From the NCBI RefSeq assembly GCF_014192095.1, contig NZ_JACHXN010000017.1, positions 62,001 to 126,000 of the forward strand: a stretch of 64,000 bases of DNA. Reading direction: 5' to 3'. The notes under the pieces are model-generated. The model did not search any database, was not told where the DNA came from, and was given only the letters and a program-made list of their open reading frames with translations. Below, piece by piece: positions 1 through 8,513 of this stretch; positions within the stretch are counted from its first letter, which is position 1, and every line of letters starts with the position of its first letter. This DNA is from Phyllobacterium trifolii. Its GTDB lineage: Bacteria; Pseudomonadota; Alphaproteobacteria; Rhizobiales; Rhizobiaceae. Position numbers and translations under genes: made by a program.

Positions 1-474
1 ATGAGCGCGAGGGTTTTGCACCTGGCCATAGGGATTGTTGTCGCCAGTCAACCCGTAGGACATCTCAACGAGGTTATTCTTTCCGAATACAATTGCCCCG
101 GCTTCCTTGATTGCACTGACGACCTCGGCGTCTTGCGCGGGTACAAAATCTTTCAGATTGCTGACGCCGAGAGTCGTGCGCAGGCCGCTTGTCAAATAGC
201 TATCCTTGACGCCCAGAGGAACGCCAAGCAAGGGACCGGACGCGCCAACGGATCGGGATTTGTCGACCTTGCGCGCCGCGGCAATAACAGCCTCTTCGTC
301 AATCGTGATGAAAGCCTTGATATCCGACTGTTCCCGGGCACGCTCGAGAAGTGCTTCAGCGTATGACTCTGCCGTGAAGTCGCCGCTGTTAATGGCGCGA
401 GCAGCTTGTGCAACACCGATCGCTTCGAAACCAGCGGCATTGCCGGTCTGACCTGACTGTACTTCCTTTTGCAT
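1..474 (-). CDS. Amidase signature family protein, N-terminal part (runs off the window)
   Basis: The minus strand reads without a stop from an ATG at 474 to the window edge, giving 158 residues. The protein begins MQKEVQSGQTG and carries the motif GVPLGVKDSY at about residues 84-92. Its Lys90 corresponds to the first member of the Ser-cisSer-Lys triad of amidase signature enzymes (GatA, AtzF and aryl-amidase types). The GGSSGG-like serine loop would lie beyond the edge. Such enzymes hydrolyse amides to acid plus ammonia; the substrate cannot be read from this part. A perfect 14-bp palindrome lies about 92 bases upstream and may control it. The family call is secure; the substrate is open. 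Confidence 0.85.
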   Translation of the reverse strand, partial: MQKEVQSGQTGNAAGFEAIGVAQAARAINSGDFTAESYAEALLERAREQSDIKAFITIDEEAVIAAARKVDKSRSVGASGPLLGVPLGVKDSYLTSGLRTTLGVSNLKDFVPAQDAEVVSAIKEAGAIVFGKNNLVEMSYGLTGDNNPYGQVQNPRAH

Positions 475-1096
475 CGGAATCCTCACTTTCATTTGCGTGT
501 TGATAGAGCGCCGCGTGGAACACCGGCTATGAAGCTCAACTATTGGAGTACGAACATAATATCAAATTATGATCATAATGCAACGGGCTTTTTTAAAGGC
601 GTTTTGCTGGCGGTTCACTAAAGTAGAGGACGCGAGAGAACCGCGACGAAGTCATTTCTGGATGGATGGACCCTGCGGTGGCAAAAGGCGACGAGACAAT
701 CCGCAGCCAGGCCGAACGGGCCGTATAGGGCTGGGACAATTCGCGAGATTGCCCAGCAGAGGTGTGCTTGGAATTTGCGAAAAGTTCGCCCAGGACCCGA
801 GCACCAACTTATTTCGCCGTCGAGCCGGCACTTGGCATCTCGCGTGGTATAAGCTGCGGAAGGGAGCATAAAATGCGCACTGGTGAACAGCCATTCTTGC
901 AGCGTTCTCACCAACGATAAAGAGTGGCTACGGCCGTCAAAGAGAGCAGGGAAACTGCGCATCGCTTGCTCACTGCTTTTAATTCACTATCGGCAGGTCG
1001 AGCCCTCGACGTATTTAGCTTTGTCCTCGAATCTCGAAGCAAATGTCTCGTGCCAACGCGGCGACTGCCCTTGGCCGCCGCCGCTCGTAGCCATCG
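475..1096. other. Intergenic stretch, no gene recognised
   Basis: There is no convincing coding sequence here. Short open frames exist on both strands, but none resembles a family I know and none has a good ribosome binding site. Around 640-710 the + strand gives a peptide-like run in one frame that stops quickly, so decayed coding sequence is possible. The only clear signal is the palindrome at 566-579. Confidence 0.5.
566..579. promoter_or_regulatory. Perfect 14-bp palindrome, candidate operator of the amidase gene
   Basis: ATTATGATCATAAT is its own reverse complement and sits in the leader of the minus-strand amidase gene. The core TTATGATCA recurs at 38264-38287, in front of a class V PLP enzyme gene and next to a GntR gene. 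The two sites could therefore be read by the same or a related regulator. This is inference from sequence only. Confidence 0.45.
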
Positions 1097-1720
1097 CTAA
1101 GTAAGTAGGACACTGAAAACTATCGACTTGAATTCGAGTAGAGGTTCATCGCTCCTATCGGCCCGCATGCGCAACAATGCACCCTCCCAGCTGTTCAGTA
1201 CGAAGCGAGCTAGCAATTCTGCCGGCATACGACTATCGATCGCGCCGTCATCCTGCGCTTGGGCGATACAGGTTTCGAAATATCCGCTCCACGCTGCGAA
1301 ATGTTTCACGAGACGCTCACGCATGAGGGCGCTGTGATCAGCAACCTCCGCACTGATGTTTCCGAGCAGGCAACCTCTCACAAAGCCGGCCGCCCTGAAC
1401 GCTTCGATCAGCTCATCAAAATAAGCTTCCAGGCGGGCAAGCGGTGCAATTTCGGCATCGCAAAGCATGCTGCGAAGCTTGTCCTCATTTCGGTTGAAGT
1501 AAGCATCAAGGACGTCAGCACCGAAAACTTCCTTGCTTGCAAAATGATTATAGAATGACCCCTTGGGAACTCCGACCCTCTCAGCGATGCCCTGAACGCC
1601 CGTCGCGGCATATCCCTCAGCATAAAACATCTGCAACCCCGCCTTGACGAGATTGTCGCGAGTGCCGGGCTTTGGTTTCGGGCCCCGTCGGGCAGCAGGC
1701 GAAGATTTCACGCAATGCAT
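1097..1720 (-). CDS. TetR/AcrR family transcriptional regulator
   Basis: The 207-residue protein has a TetR N-terminal DNA-binding domain. The recognition region IAERVGVPKGSFYNHF lies at about residues 45-60 and is typical of the NemR/AcrR-type branch, where KGSFYNHF is common. The remaining residues form the helical ligand domain. It is transcribed away from the metallo-beta-lactamase-fold gene at 2332, a common arrangement in which the repressor controls its neighbour. The GACCGGTC palindrome at 1739-1746, just upstream of the start, is a plausible autoregulatory operator. The ligand is unknown. Confidence 0.88.
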   Translation of the reverse strand: MHCVKSSPAARRGPKPKPGTRDNLVKAGLQMFYAEGYAATGVQGIAERVGVPKGSFYNHFASKEVFGADVLDAYFNRNEDKLRSMLCDAEIAPLARLEAYFDELIEAFRAAGFVRGCLLGNISAEVADHSALMRERLVKHFAAWSGYFETCIAQAQDDGAIDSRMPAELLARFVLNSWEGALLRMRADRSDEPLLEFKSIVFSVLLT

Positions 1721-1738
1721 CCTTGACTAATTAATTCC

Positions 1739-1746
1739 GACCGGTC
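1739..1746. promoter_or_regulatory. GACCGGTC palindrome, candidate TetR operator
   Basis: The 8-bp palindrome begins 19 bases upstream of the TetR start codon and is followed by an A/T-rich stretch suited to a promoter. TetR regulators of the NemR/AcrR type often bind sites with a GACCGGTC-like core. It has not been tested here. Confidence 0.4.
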
Positions 1747-2331
1747 ACTTTATAATTATCGCTTCTGCACGAGCGGTGTCAAGAACGGTATCTGCGGCAG
1801 GGAGAAAAAGCTGTGGTTTTAAGGCTGGACATAGAAATTCTCGTCGATGACGGAATTGAGCTGCCTGCTTGGTTGTTTCTGACCGAGGTGTCGGGCCCGC
1901 GTCCTGTGGCGCATGGGCTCCACCGGACCGGAGAAAACGGCCTCGAGCGTCTTTCCAAAGCATTTGCAGCCTATCCCGCTGGACCATTGGCATAATGAGG
2001 TACGCTTCGCTCGACAGGAGCCGCCCGGATGTACCAGCCCTGCAACCGGATTTTGCGCGTCTCGGCGACACTGCTTCTTGTGGTAACGCGCCAAGACAAG
2101 ATTACCGCACCGACGTTGCACTTGCAGCTTACGAAAGCGCGCCTGAAGCTAGGCGGCATGCTTTGATCCCGGGCGGCCATTTGCCCCTATCTCGATTAAT
2201 TTCCAATGGCGGAGGCTGTCGCCACCGACAGGCCCGCCTGAATCTCGCAGCGCCTGATGCTTAACTGTTCCACCGCGCTCCCTCTTTGCCCGAACCGACA
2301 ATCCACCTTTTCTCAAGTCATGGAGACAATC
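1747..2331. other. Long spacer between TetR and MBL genes, no gene recognised
   Basis: About 585 bases without a recognisable gene. Several open frames of 60-130 codons overlap on both strands, but none shows a known motif or a good start. This is longer than usual for a regulator-target intergenic region, so a decayed gene may lie here. Confidence 0.4.
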
Positions 2332-3198
2332 ATGAGCGCAAACACAGCCTTAAATAGCGGACTTGGCTGGAGCACACTCAATATCAAGCGTCCGGGGCTC
2401 AGTCGCGATGTACCGCCCGGCCAAGAGGAGCTGATGTGGGTGGCGAATTCATCGACGCTCATCTACGGCGAGCGCGACGCGGTCCTGGTCGACACCTTCC
2501 TCACCATCGAACAAACACAGGCTTTGTCGGACTGGGTTGCCGCCAGCGGCAAGAATCTCAGGGCAATCTATATAACCCACGGGCACGGTGATCACTTCTT
2601 CGGCCTGGCGCCGCTCCTCGAACGCTTTCCGAGCGCCAGGGCCTATGCGACGCCGGCCGTGGTGGGGGCCATGCATGACCACCTGTCGCCGGCCTCGGTT
2701 GAGAACTTCTGGCGCAGGCTTTTTCCAGGGCAGATACCCGAGCAGCTACTTGTCGCCGAAGCGCTGGAAAACAATGAGCTGGAATTGGAAGGGCACACCC
2801 TAGTGGCGGTGAACGCAGGGCGGACCGATACAGCAGTGTCGACATGCCTGCATGTCCCATCGGCCGGCCTGATCGTCGGGGGCGACGTCGTCTACAACGG
2901 CATCCACCCCTATCTCGGTGAAACCACGATCGAGAGCCGGCTCGAATGGGTTTCGACGCTGGATAGGCTCGAAGCCCTTGCTCCCCGCACGGTAATCGCC
3001 GGGCACAAGATACCGGAAAATCCTGATGATCCGCGCATTATCGGCGAGACACGGCAATATATCCGCGACTTCAATCGTCTGAACGAGACGACAGTGACCG
3101 CGCGCGAACTCTATGACGCAATGCTGCAGCTTTATCCCAATCGCGTCAATGTCGGCTCGCTCTGGGGAGCTGCAAACACTGCCAAGAAACAGGTTTGA
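2332..3198 (+). CDS. MBL-fold metallo-hydrolase
   Basis: The 288-residue protein has the metallo-beta-lactamase-fold signature ITHGHGDHFF, with His83, His85, Asp87 and His88 as metal ligands. Later ligand positions are seen in GGDVVYNG and VIAGHK. Members of this superfamily hydrolyse lactones, thioesters or related bonds in the cytoplasm; the substrate is not readable. I chose the ATG at 2332 because GGAGA lies 5 bases before it. In-frame starts at 2257 and 2320 also exist. The gene diverges from the TetR gene at 1097-1720 and is probably its target. The secreted NTF2-like protein gene follows 82 bases downstream. Confidence 0.88.
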   Translation: MSANTALNSGLGWSTLNIKRPGLSRDVPPGQEELMWVANSSTLIYGERDAVLVDTFLTIEQTQALSDWVAASGKNLRAIYITHGHGDHFFGLAPLLERFPSARAYATPAVVGAMHDHLSPASVENFWRRLFPGQIPEQLLVAEALENNELELEGHTLVAVNAGRTDTAVSTCLHVPSAGLIVGGDVVYNGIHPYLGETTIESRLEWVSTLDRLEALAPRTVIAGHKIPENPDDPRIIGETRQYIRDFNRLNETTVTARELYDAMLQLYPNRVNVGSLWGAANTAKKQV

Positions 3199-3280
3199 GT
3201 ACAGAGAAGAGCGACCGTCGTGATCGGCCCCTTCTCCTGCAGCCATATTTCAAAAAACGCATTGGAACAGAGGATATACA

Positions 3281-3817
3281 ATGCAAAAAATGCTCTTTGC
3301 CGCTACCGTCACCCTGGCAAGTGTTCTCGCGAGCTTCGCGACACCAGCCTCGGCAGCCAACAATGACCTGCTGGACACCCGCACCATCCGCACGATCGAA
3401 ACGCGCTTCAGCAAGCTCATGGAGCTGGCGAACAAGCATGACATCAAGGGTCTGCACGCGCTTTTCTGGCAGTCACCCGCCGCTCTTCTGGTCGCGAAGA
3501 GTGCGATCCCATCCGAAGGCAACTGGGCAGGCTTCTGGGGCAACGACGCGATCGATCAGAAACTGCACGATATAGCGGCCTCAGGCCCTGTCGTGTTAAC
3601 GCCCGATCTATCCAAACTCAAGATCGTCGGGCTGACCCCCGATATCGCCGAATCTTATGCGCCTATGGAGATTACCGTCTCCTATGCTGGACAGGACGGA
3701 ACTCCCAAGCCGTTCCTGATGATCATCAACTGGAAGAAGATCGGGAAGGACTGGAAGGTCGCCTCGGAAATCATCCTGCCCGTGCCGTCCACGACGTCGG
3801 CCACTCCGGCTCAATAG
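3281..3817 (+). CDS. Exported NTF2/SnoaL-like protein of unknown function
   Basis: The 178-residue protein starts with a clear Sec signal peptide: MQKM, then a hydrophobic core, then an AxA-type cleavage site near TPASAA at about residues 20-25. The mature part has the feel of a DUF4440/SnoaL-like NTF2 fold, with a helical start (ETRFSKLMELANKHDIKGL) and beta strands ending in FLMIINWKKIGKDWKV. Such proteins act as enzymes or binding modules; here it would be periplasmic. It may be co-transcribed with the MBL hydrolase. No catalytic residues can be assigned. Confidence 0.7.
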   Translation: MQKMLFAATVTLASVLASFATPASAANNDLLDTRTIRTIETRFSKLMELANKHDIKGLHALFWQSPAALLVAKSAIPSEGNWAGFWGNDAIDQKLHDIAASGPVVLTPDLSKLKIVGLTPDIAESYAPMEITVSYAGQDGTPKPFLMIINWKKIGKDWKVASEIILPVPSTTSATPAQ

Positions 3818-3990
3818 GCCCATGACAATGAAATCCTCCTTGTGGCATCTGGTGATGTGTAATTGGATATTGAGCTCGATATGGAACGAAGTTCCCGGCT
3901 CAAGTTCCCTAAAGGATTGATCCACTCGCCCCCGCGGCTTGGTTGCCGGTTGCACCAGAGCCAGGCCTGCCCGTGCCAGTCCCGCGGCAT

Positions 3991-4550
3991 GAACAGCAAC
4001 TGATCAAGGCCAACAAACGGCGTCAGTCGATGACCATCAGGAGCCCGATCGACGGAACGGTCCAGACATCGGCCATTACCACCATCGGCCAGGTGGCAAC
4101 GGCGGGAGGCGAATTGATGCGCATTGTCCCGAGCAATGGCACGCTCCAGATCGAAGCATATCTTCCCAACCGCGAGATTGGTTTTATCGCCGCCGGTCAG
4201 CCCGCCGTCATCGAGATCAAGGCCTTTCCTTTTACCCGCTACGGTACCATCGAAGACGCGTCACGCGGGTTGCCACCGATGCCATCCCCGAACCAGATGC
4301 ACAGCAGCTGGAGGGCGCGGCAGCGAAAGAACTACAGAGCATCATTCCCACCGGCAATGTTCAACGCATGCAGAACCTTGTGTTCCCGGTGACGATCAAA
4401 CCCGACACCACCACCATCGAGATCGACGGCAGGAAAATGCTGCTGTTGCGGGGAATGTCTGTGACGGTATAAGTCAAAAAGCGGCGGATCTCGGAGTATT
4501 TGTTTTCGCCGCTCGCCGATTTCATCGCAAGCCATGCAGGAGCGGTAAAC
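3991..4550 (+). pseudogene. Remnant of an HlyD-family type I secretion adaptor (membrane fusion protein)
   Basis: From about 3991 one frame reads a typical HlyD-family C-terminal half, with IRSPIDGTVQ, LMRIVPSNG, LQIEAYLPNREIGFI and FPFTRYGTIE. Near 4255 the match shifts by one frame and continues as RVATDAIPEPDAQ and NLVFPVTIKPD to MLLLRGMSVTV. A TAA at 4471-4473 follows, and beyond it the family's usual ending is still legible (VKKRRISEYLFSPLADFI). The N-terminal half, including the membrane anchor and coiled coil, is missing. So there is a 5' truncation, a frameshift and a nonsense change. No partner ABC exporter gene remains. Confidence 0.82.
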
Positions 4551-5116
4551 AAAACATGCAGCGGTAGCAACCGGACATAGGCGATGATGAGAAAGCCGAG
4601 ACGTCGAGTGGTGGCCAAATTTTCCGCTCCAGATCGATCATTGGTCGAACGGCGCTGGAGGCTCGACGGTACGGTCGTAGGTGGAGATCTCAACGGCCGT
4701 TGCTCCAACCTGCGGGCCGTATCCAAGTGCGACAGCGGTGAAAATCCTCTCTGTTCGCAGGAACTTGCCTGTGTCCGCTGATATCCAGACCTTGCTTTTG
4801 GCCCGATTGGAACCCCGGTGCCAGTCGGCGGCAATCACGATCGCAATGACCTCGTCGGCTAGCCTGGAACAGTTCTTGAAGACCGGCTCACCATTTTGCT
4901 GGCCTTCAATCATCGGTCGGGGATATTTCTTCCCGGAAAAAAACCAACGCCGAATAGTGCATCCGAAGGCGCACAATTGCAGGATCGAGATATTTTAAAA
5001 CAGCGGCGGTAGGCCGATTGTTACGCCCTGTAAGACAAAAGTTTGCTTGTTCACGCTTTATAGTCCCCGTTACATTTTGTTATACAAAAGTATGGTTTTC
5101 GTAAGAACAAACAGAC
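4551..5116. other. Stretch without a recognised gene; one possible short minus-strand frame
   Basis: A minus-strand frame from an ATG near 4913 to 4638 could encode about 90 residues starting MIEGQQNGEPVF. Its amino-acid composition is protein-like, but I recognise no family and see no strong ribosome binding site. It directly follows the HlyD remnant, so it could also be residue of the same lost locus. Confidence 0.3.
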
Positions 5117-5389
5117 ATGCCTTGGTATGATGACGAGACTGCTCCGACCCCTGACACCGCCACATACAAGGGCGAGCCGGCAGCACCGACGACAGCCGCG
5201 CCGCGCGGGGTGGGATTCCCGAGTGCTGTTGCCACCAAGTTTTCCAGTGAAAGCGCAGGCAAGGCGCGCATGCACACGTGCCTGGAACAATACTATGCCA
5301 ACAAACAGAACAACTCGCTTGGAGGACTGAAGTGGATTCAGAAAGGCGGCGGCTATTACAGCTTGTGCAATTCCCGCCTCAAGAGCTAG
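5117..5389 (+). CDS. Small conserved hypothetical protein
   Basis: A 90-residue product with an acidic, Pro/Ala-rich start and a C-terminal part that looks conserved (KARMHTCLEQY, then LGGLKWIQKGGGYYSLC). As I remember them, similar C-termini occur in small exported proteins of rhizobia. The usual signal peptide is not seen here, so the true start may be lost or lie upstream out of frame. Two cysteines in the C-terminal part could pair. Function unknown; possibly a 5'-truncated gene. Confidence 0.5.
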   Translation: MPWYDDETAPTPDTATYKGEPAAPTTAAPRGVGFPSAVATKFSSESAGKARMHTCLEQYYANKQNNSLGGLKWIQKGGGYYSLCNSRLKS

Positions 5390-5476
5390 TGACAAAGGCA
5401 GCAAGCGGGCCACTGCGGACCCGCTTGCTGCTGCGGAAATCCGACGATGATCTGGCTGGCTTGGTTAAAAGACAGC

Positions 5477-5493
5477 GGACATTTAGGCACGAG
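5477..5493. repeat. Short copy of a dispersed repeat (edge segment)
   Basis: The 17 bases GGACATTTAGGCACGAG match GGACATTTAGGCACAAG at 17776-17792 with one difference. At 17776 this segment is attached to the longer repeat also found at 6501 and 19373. It appears to be an isolated end of the same element. Confidence 0.5.
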
Positions 5494-5693
5494 TCAGAAA
5501 CCCGCCCTGGACAACAAACCGCCTTGATGTTTTCGTTCCGTGCGTCAAGGATCGCATAGTGCCTCGTATGGGACACCCAAAAAGTAAAGCGCCGCATTAG
5601 GGCCAAAAGGTGCCAGACACGACGTCTATGAATTAAGTTCGGTGTGCTTCCGCAGACCGTGTAGGGCTCAATCGATTCGAAGCCAGCGTCGAC

Positions 5694-5894
5694 TCAAAGT
5701 ATGCGGACGTTTTCGGCTTTCGATTTTCCAGTCTTGCGATCTTGCCCCAAATCGTAACTCACACGTTGCCCTTCGCTCAACGAGTCACCCTGAAGAGCGG
5801 ACACGTGCACGAACACGTCCGTGCCTCCGCTTTCGGGCGTGATGAACCCGAACCCCTTTTGTGCATTGAAAAACTTAACAGTGCCGGTCGCCAT
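5694..5894 (-). CDS. cspA: Cold shock protein, CspA family
   Basis: The 66-residue product is a complete cold shock domain. It has the RNP1-type motif KGFGFI at about residues 13-18 and RNP2-type DVFVHVSAL at about 26-34, starting [10 protein letters not shown]. These OB-fold proteins bind single-stranded RNA and DNA and melt mRNA structure; many are cold- or stress-induced. It is monocistronic, with about 250 bases of leader to the next gene; long leaders are common for cold shock genes. Alphaproteobacteria carry several paralogues, so the exact member is not known. Confidence 0.95.
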   Translation of the reverse strand: MATGTVKFFNAQKGFGFITPESGGTDVFVHVSALQGDSLSEGQRVSYDLGQDRKTGKSKAENVRIL

Positions 5895-6146
5895 AGATTT
5901 GTCCTCAAAGGTTCAACAGCTGGTTGCCGTTGGAAAAAACCTATAGCCGTTGAACTTCATTCGCAATGCGTTCGGGCCGCAAGGACAATATATCAGTTAT
6001 TCCACACAGCGCGAAGCTGACTTGCATGATCGGCAACCCTCGTTGTTCAGTACCGCTGCTGCCGGTGGCAGATTCAACACCCTGCTTGATCGGGACAATA
6101 GGGTCGATGATTGCGCTTTTTTAAGGAGGCCAAGTCTCTTGGTATC

Positions 6147-6473
6147 TCAAATTGTCGATTTGATTGGAAACATGTCTTCCCCATAGTGATGAAGGCGAGT
6201 GTGATGTCGCCGGCATAGCCAACGGACGTGCAGTGGCTCATCGTATTGATCGTGATGAGCGTCGACAGCTTCAATACCGCAGACTTCACAGGCGAGTCTT
6301 TCCAACGGTCCAGCTTTCAGCGCTCTTTGCACCGCCAAACGGGCATCATATTGTTTCGGGTTCGCGCGACGCCAATCTGCCTGCCTTGTGTCACTCTCGA
6401 TCATTAATTGGGTCCTGTCAGGTTCTTCGAGTTTGGCAACGAAGGCAAAATATAACATCAAACCCGTTCGCAA
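6147..6473 (-). CDS. Small HNH-like zinc-finger protein
   Basis: The 108-residue product has CEVCG at about residues 62-66, then AHHDQYDEPLHVRWLCRRHHTRLHH. This Cys-x2-Cys ... His-His ... Cys-x2-His-His pattern resembles the treble-clef HNH proteins found in phages and genomic islands. These are usually annotated as HNH endonuclease-like or as structural zinc fingers. An internal ATG at residue 24 (MIESDTRQ) is a possible start and would remove a less conserved leader. No phage genes surround it, so it may be a stray remnant of a mobile element. Confidence 0.65.
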   Translation of the reverse strand: MRTGLMLYFAFVAKLEEPDRTQLMIESDTRQADWRRANPKQYDARLAVQRALKAGPLERLACEVCGIEAVDAHHDQYDEPLHVRWLCRRHHTRLHHYGEDMFPIKSTI

Positions 6474-6500
6474 GGTAAGCTACCCAAGTTCATGACAAAT

Positions 6501-6563
6501 GCCCTATTATCGGCATTTTCAAAGGAAGGTTTCTGGCAGGTTCTGCAATTGAACAGGCCGAAT
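6501..6563. repeat. Dispersed repeat, copy A
   Basis: About 63 bases share blocks with 17801-17865 and 19373-19437. The common blocks are TATCGGCATTTTCAAA, an AGGAAGGTTT-like stretch and ATTGAACAG. Read on the minus strand all three give a related peptide (here KPSFENADN). It lies between two genes and is not part of either. Confidence 0.6.
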
Positions 6564-6696
6564 CTTGCGTTGGGATCGAAAAGATTTCAGCGGGGTCGTG
6601 GGTTAGATACGCCTCAATGCGCGGCAAATGCGGTGTCCATAGCGGCCATATCGGTGTAGTTTTTTGTGAAACGATTCTCCGATTTGATCTGTATAC

Positions 6697-7377
6697 ATGG
6701 AAACTTCGCTCTATCTGCCGGTAAAAAGCTTTCTCGAAAAGGCAGGTTACGTCGTCAAGGGCGAGGTTGGCGGCTGCGATCTTGTCGGCCTCAGTAGTGA
6801 CGATCCGCCTGTTGTCGTGGTCGCCGAGCTAAAATTGAGTTTCAATCTGGAGCTCATATTGCAGGCGGTCGACCGGTCGACCGTTTCAAACGAGGTGTGG
6901 ATCGCTGCCCGGATATCGTCCAGCGGCAAAGGTCGTGAAGCCGACAAACGCTACCGCAACCTCTGCCGCAGGCTTGGCGTTGGCATGCTGGGCATTTCCG
7001 ATGCCGGCGAGGTCAGTGTCATCGTCGGCTCCGTATCACCAATGCCGCGGACCGATCCAAAGCGGCGTTCGAGGCTTATGCGCGAACACCAGAAACGACG
7101 CGGAGATCCGGTGCTTGGTGGTAGTACCCGCACGCCAATTATGACGGCATATCGGCAGCAGGCGCTTGCCTGTGCGGCAACGCTGACGGCAGGACCGCTG
7201 CGCGTGCGTGATATCAGAACCACCGTACCGGACGCGGGCAAGATATTGCTTTCGAATGTTTATGGCTGGTTTGAGCGCCTCGATAGGGGCGTCTATGCGT
7301 TGACGGAAGCTGGCCGCATCGCGCTGCAGCGATGGCCGCAGCCGGATGTGCAGGGAGCCAGTAGCCACGGCACTTGA
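6697..7377 (+). CDS. DUF2161 family protein with PD-(D/E)XK-like nuclease fold
   Basis: The 226-residue product begins METSLYLPVKSFLEKAGYVVKGEVGGCDLVGL, then VVVVAELK at about residues 38-45. The Asp28 and Glu-x-Lys spacing fits a PD-(D/E)XK nuclease-like core, and from memory this matches the DUF2161 family of alphaproteobacteria. The C-terminal third (RQQALACAATL to YALTEAGRIAL) looks like a winged helix. No member has a well-defined role that I know. It is a single gene with free intergenic space on both sides. Confidence 0.7.
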   Translation: METSLYLPVKSFLEKAGYVVKGEVGGCDLVGLSSDDPPVVVVAELKLSFNLELILQAVDRSTVSNEVWIAARISSSGKGREADKRYRNLCRRLGVGMLGISDAGEVSVIVGSVSPMPRTDPKRRSRLMREHQKRRGDPVLGGSTRTPIMTAYRQQALACAATLTAGPLRVRDIRTTVPDAGKILLSNVYGWFERLDRGVYALTEAGRIALQRWPQPDVQGASSHGT

Positions 7378-7546
7378 GTGTTTGTCTCATGCCAATGTGC
7401 GTTAGAGAGGATCGCGCCTTCGATGGCTTGCGCTCTGCGCCCGGCAATCGGCCTGAAGGGCTGAAAGATGACAGAGCGGGCCAGCATTCCATCCGCATCA
7501 TAGCATCTTGCCGTCATCAAAAATGCGAAACCATTCGATTTGCCAC

Positions 7547-8446
7547 TTAATGGTTTGCCTTATGCTCCGCCTTCATCAACTCCATTTTTAACCTGGAAGT
7601 CTCCAAACCAAGATCGATAAAACGGTGTGCATGTTTCGCCAATGCGACGTTATCTGACCAAAGGTTCCGCCAGATACCTGTCTTCAGAGACAAGTCCTCG
7701 TCTACAACTTCCGAAGAGAAGGACTCGAATGTTAGATAATCGTCATACCCGATCGCCCTCAATGCATCGAATATCGCGGCAAAATTGATGTTGCCTGTTC
7801 CCAGATAACCGCGATGACTTTCGCCCAAATGCACATATCCGATCTTATCCCCGGCGTGGCGCAAAGCGAGACCAATATCGGCCTCTTCGATGTTCATGTG
7901 AAAGGTATCGAGATGAAGAAAGATATTATCGGAACCCGTATCTTCGATGAAAGCGAGCCCTTGTGAAACCGTATTGAGAAGATTGCTCTCGAAACGATTA
8001 ACGATTTCAAGATTGAGCGTGACGCCGGCGCTCTTTGCAGTATGTGCCGCGTTCGCCAAAGTAAAGGCACTGGTCTTCCAGGCGCGTGCAGTGGGTGCCT
8101 GCTCCTGCTTGCCATGGGACGATGATAAGATGCCCGCCAGTTTCTGCCCACCGAGATCACGTGTTAATGCAATTGCCCTTTCAAGTATTGTCACACCGTT
8201 AGCAACGACCGATGGATCGTCACTCGACACGTCGCCATCACGCGGAAGGCCCATGCTGACCGCGACGCCCAGCCCACAGGCGTCGATCCTTTTGGCGAGC
8301 CATGCCACATCGGCCTGGCGGGGATCGAGGTAGGAAAATTCGATCAAATCAAATCCCAGTTCTAAGGTCATCTTAAGAGCATCTTCAAGTTCTGCCTGCG
8401 ACGAGCCTGCGCTCCAGACGAAAGAATGAATTCCAAGCTTGGACAT
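7547..8446 (-). CDS. Sugar 3-epimerase of the D-tagatose/D-psicose 3-epimerase (AP_endonuc_2) family
   Basis: The 299-residue TIM barrel has the family's metal-site motifs: LEIVNRFESN (about 150-159), HLDTFHMNIEEAD (about 183-195), HLGESHRGYLG (about 208-218) and LTFESF. These match ketose 3-epimerases that use Mn or Co and invert C3 of a ketose. Start chosen at 8446 because AAGAAGG lies just upstream; an in-frame start at 8614 would add an unlikely leader. It is the last gene of the minus-strand arm of the sugar locus, behind the binding protein. It probably interconverts the imported ketose before or after the kinase step. Exact sugar unknown. Confidence 0.85.
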   Translation of the reverse strand: MSKLGIHSFVWSAGSSQAELEDALKMTLELGFDLIEFSYLDPRQADVAWLAKRIDACGLGVAVSMGLPRDGDVSSDDPSVVANGVTILERAIALTRDLGGQKLAGILSSSHGKQEQAPTARAWKTSAFTLANAAHTAKSAGVTLNLEIVNRFESNLLNTVSQGLAFIEDTGSDNIFLHLDTFHMNIEEADIGLALRHAGDKIGYVHLGESHRGYLGTGNINFAAIFDALRAIGYDDYLTFESFSSEVVDEDLSLKTGIWRNLWSDNVALAKHAHRFIDLGLETSRLKMELMKAEHKANH

Positions 8447-8475
8447 GATCGAGCCTTCTTCGATTGAAGTGAGTG

Positions 8476-8498
8476 GCAGCCGGAATTTCACCGGCTGC
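8476..8498 (-). other. Intercistronic hairpin after the binding-protein gene
   Basis: GCAGCCGG and CCGGCTGC form a perfect 8-bp stem around a 7-base loop between the binding-protein stop and the epimerase start. No U-run follows directly, so it is more likely an mRNA-stabilising or partial attenuation element. Such elements can raise binding-protein levels relative to downstream genes. Confidence 0.6.
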
Positions 8499-8513
8499 GT
8501 GTTTTGTCTGACC

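Noticed and set aside
1-366. 121-codon + strand frame at the left edge
   Set aside because: The minus strand encodes an amidase across the same bases with a recognisable catalytic lysine motif.
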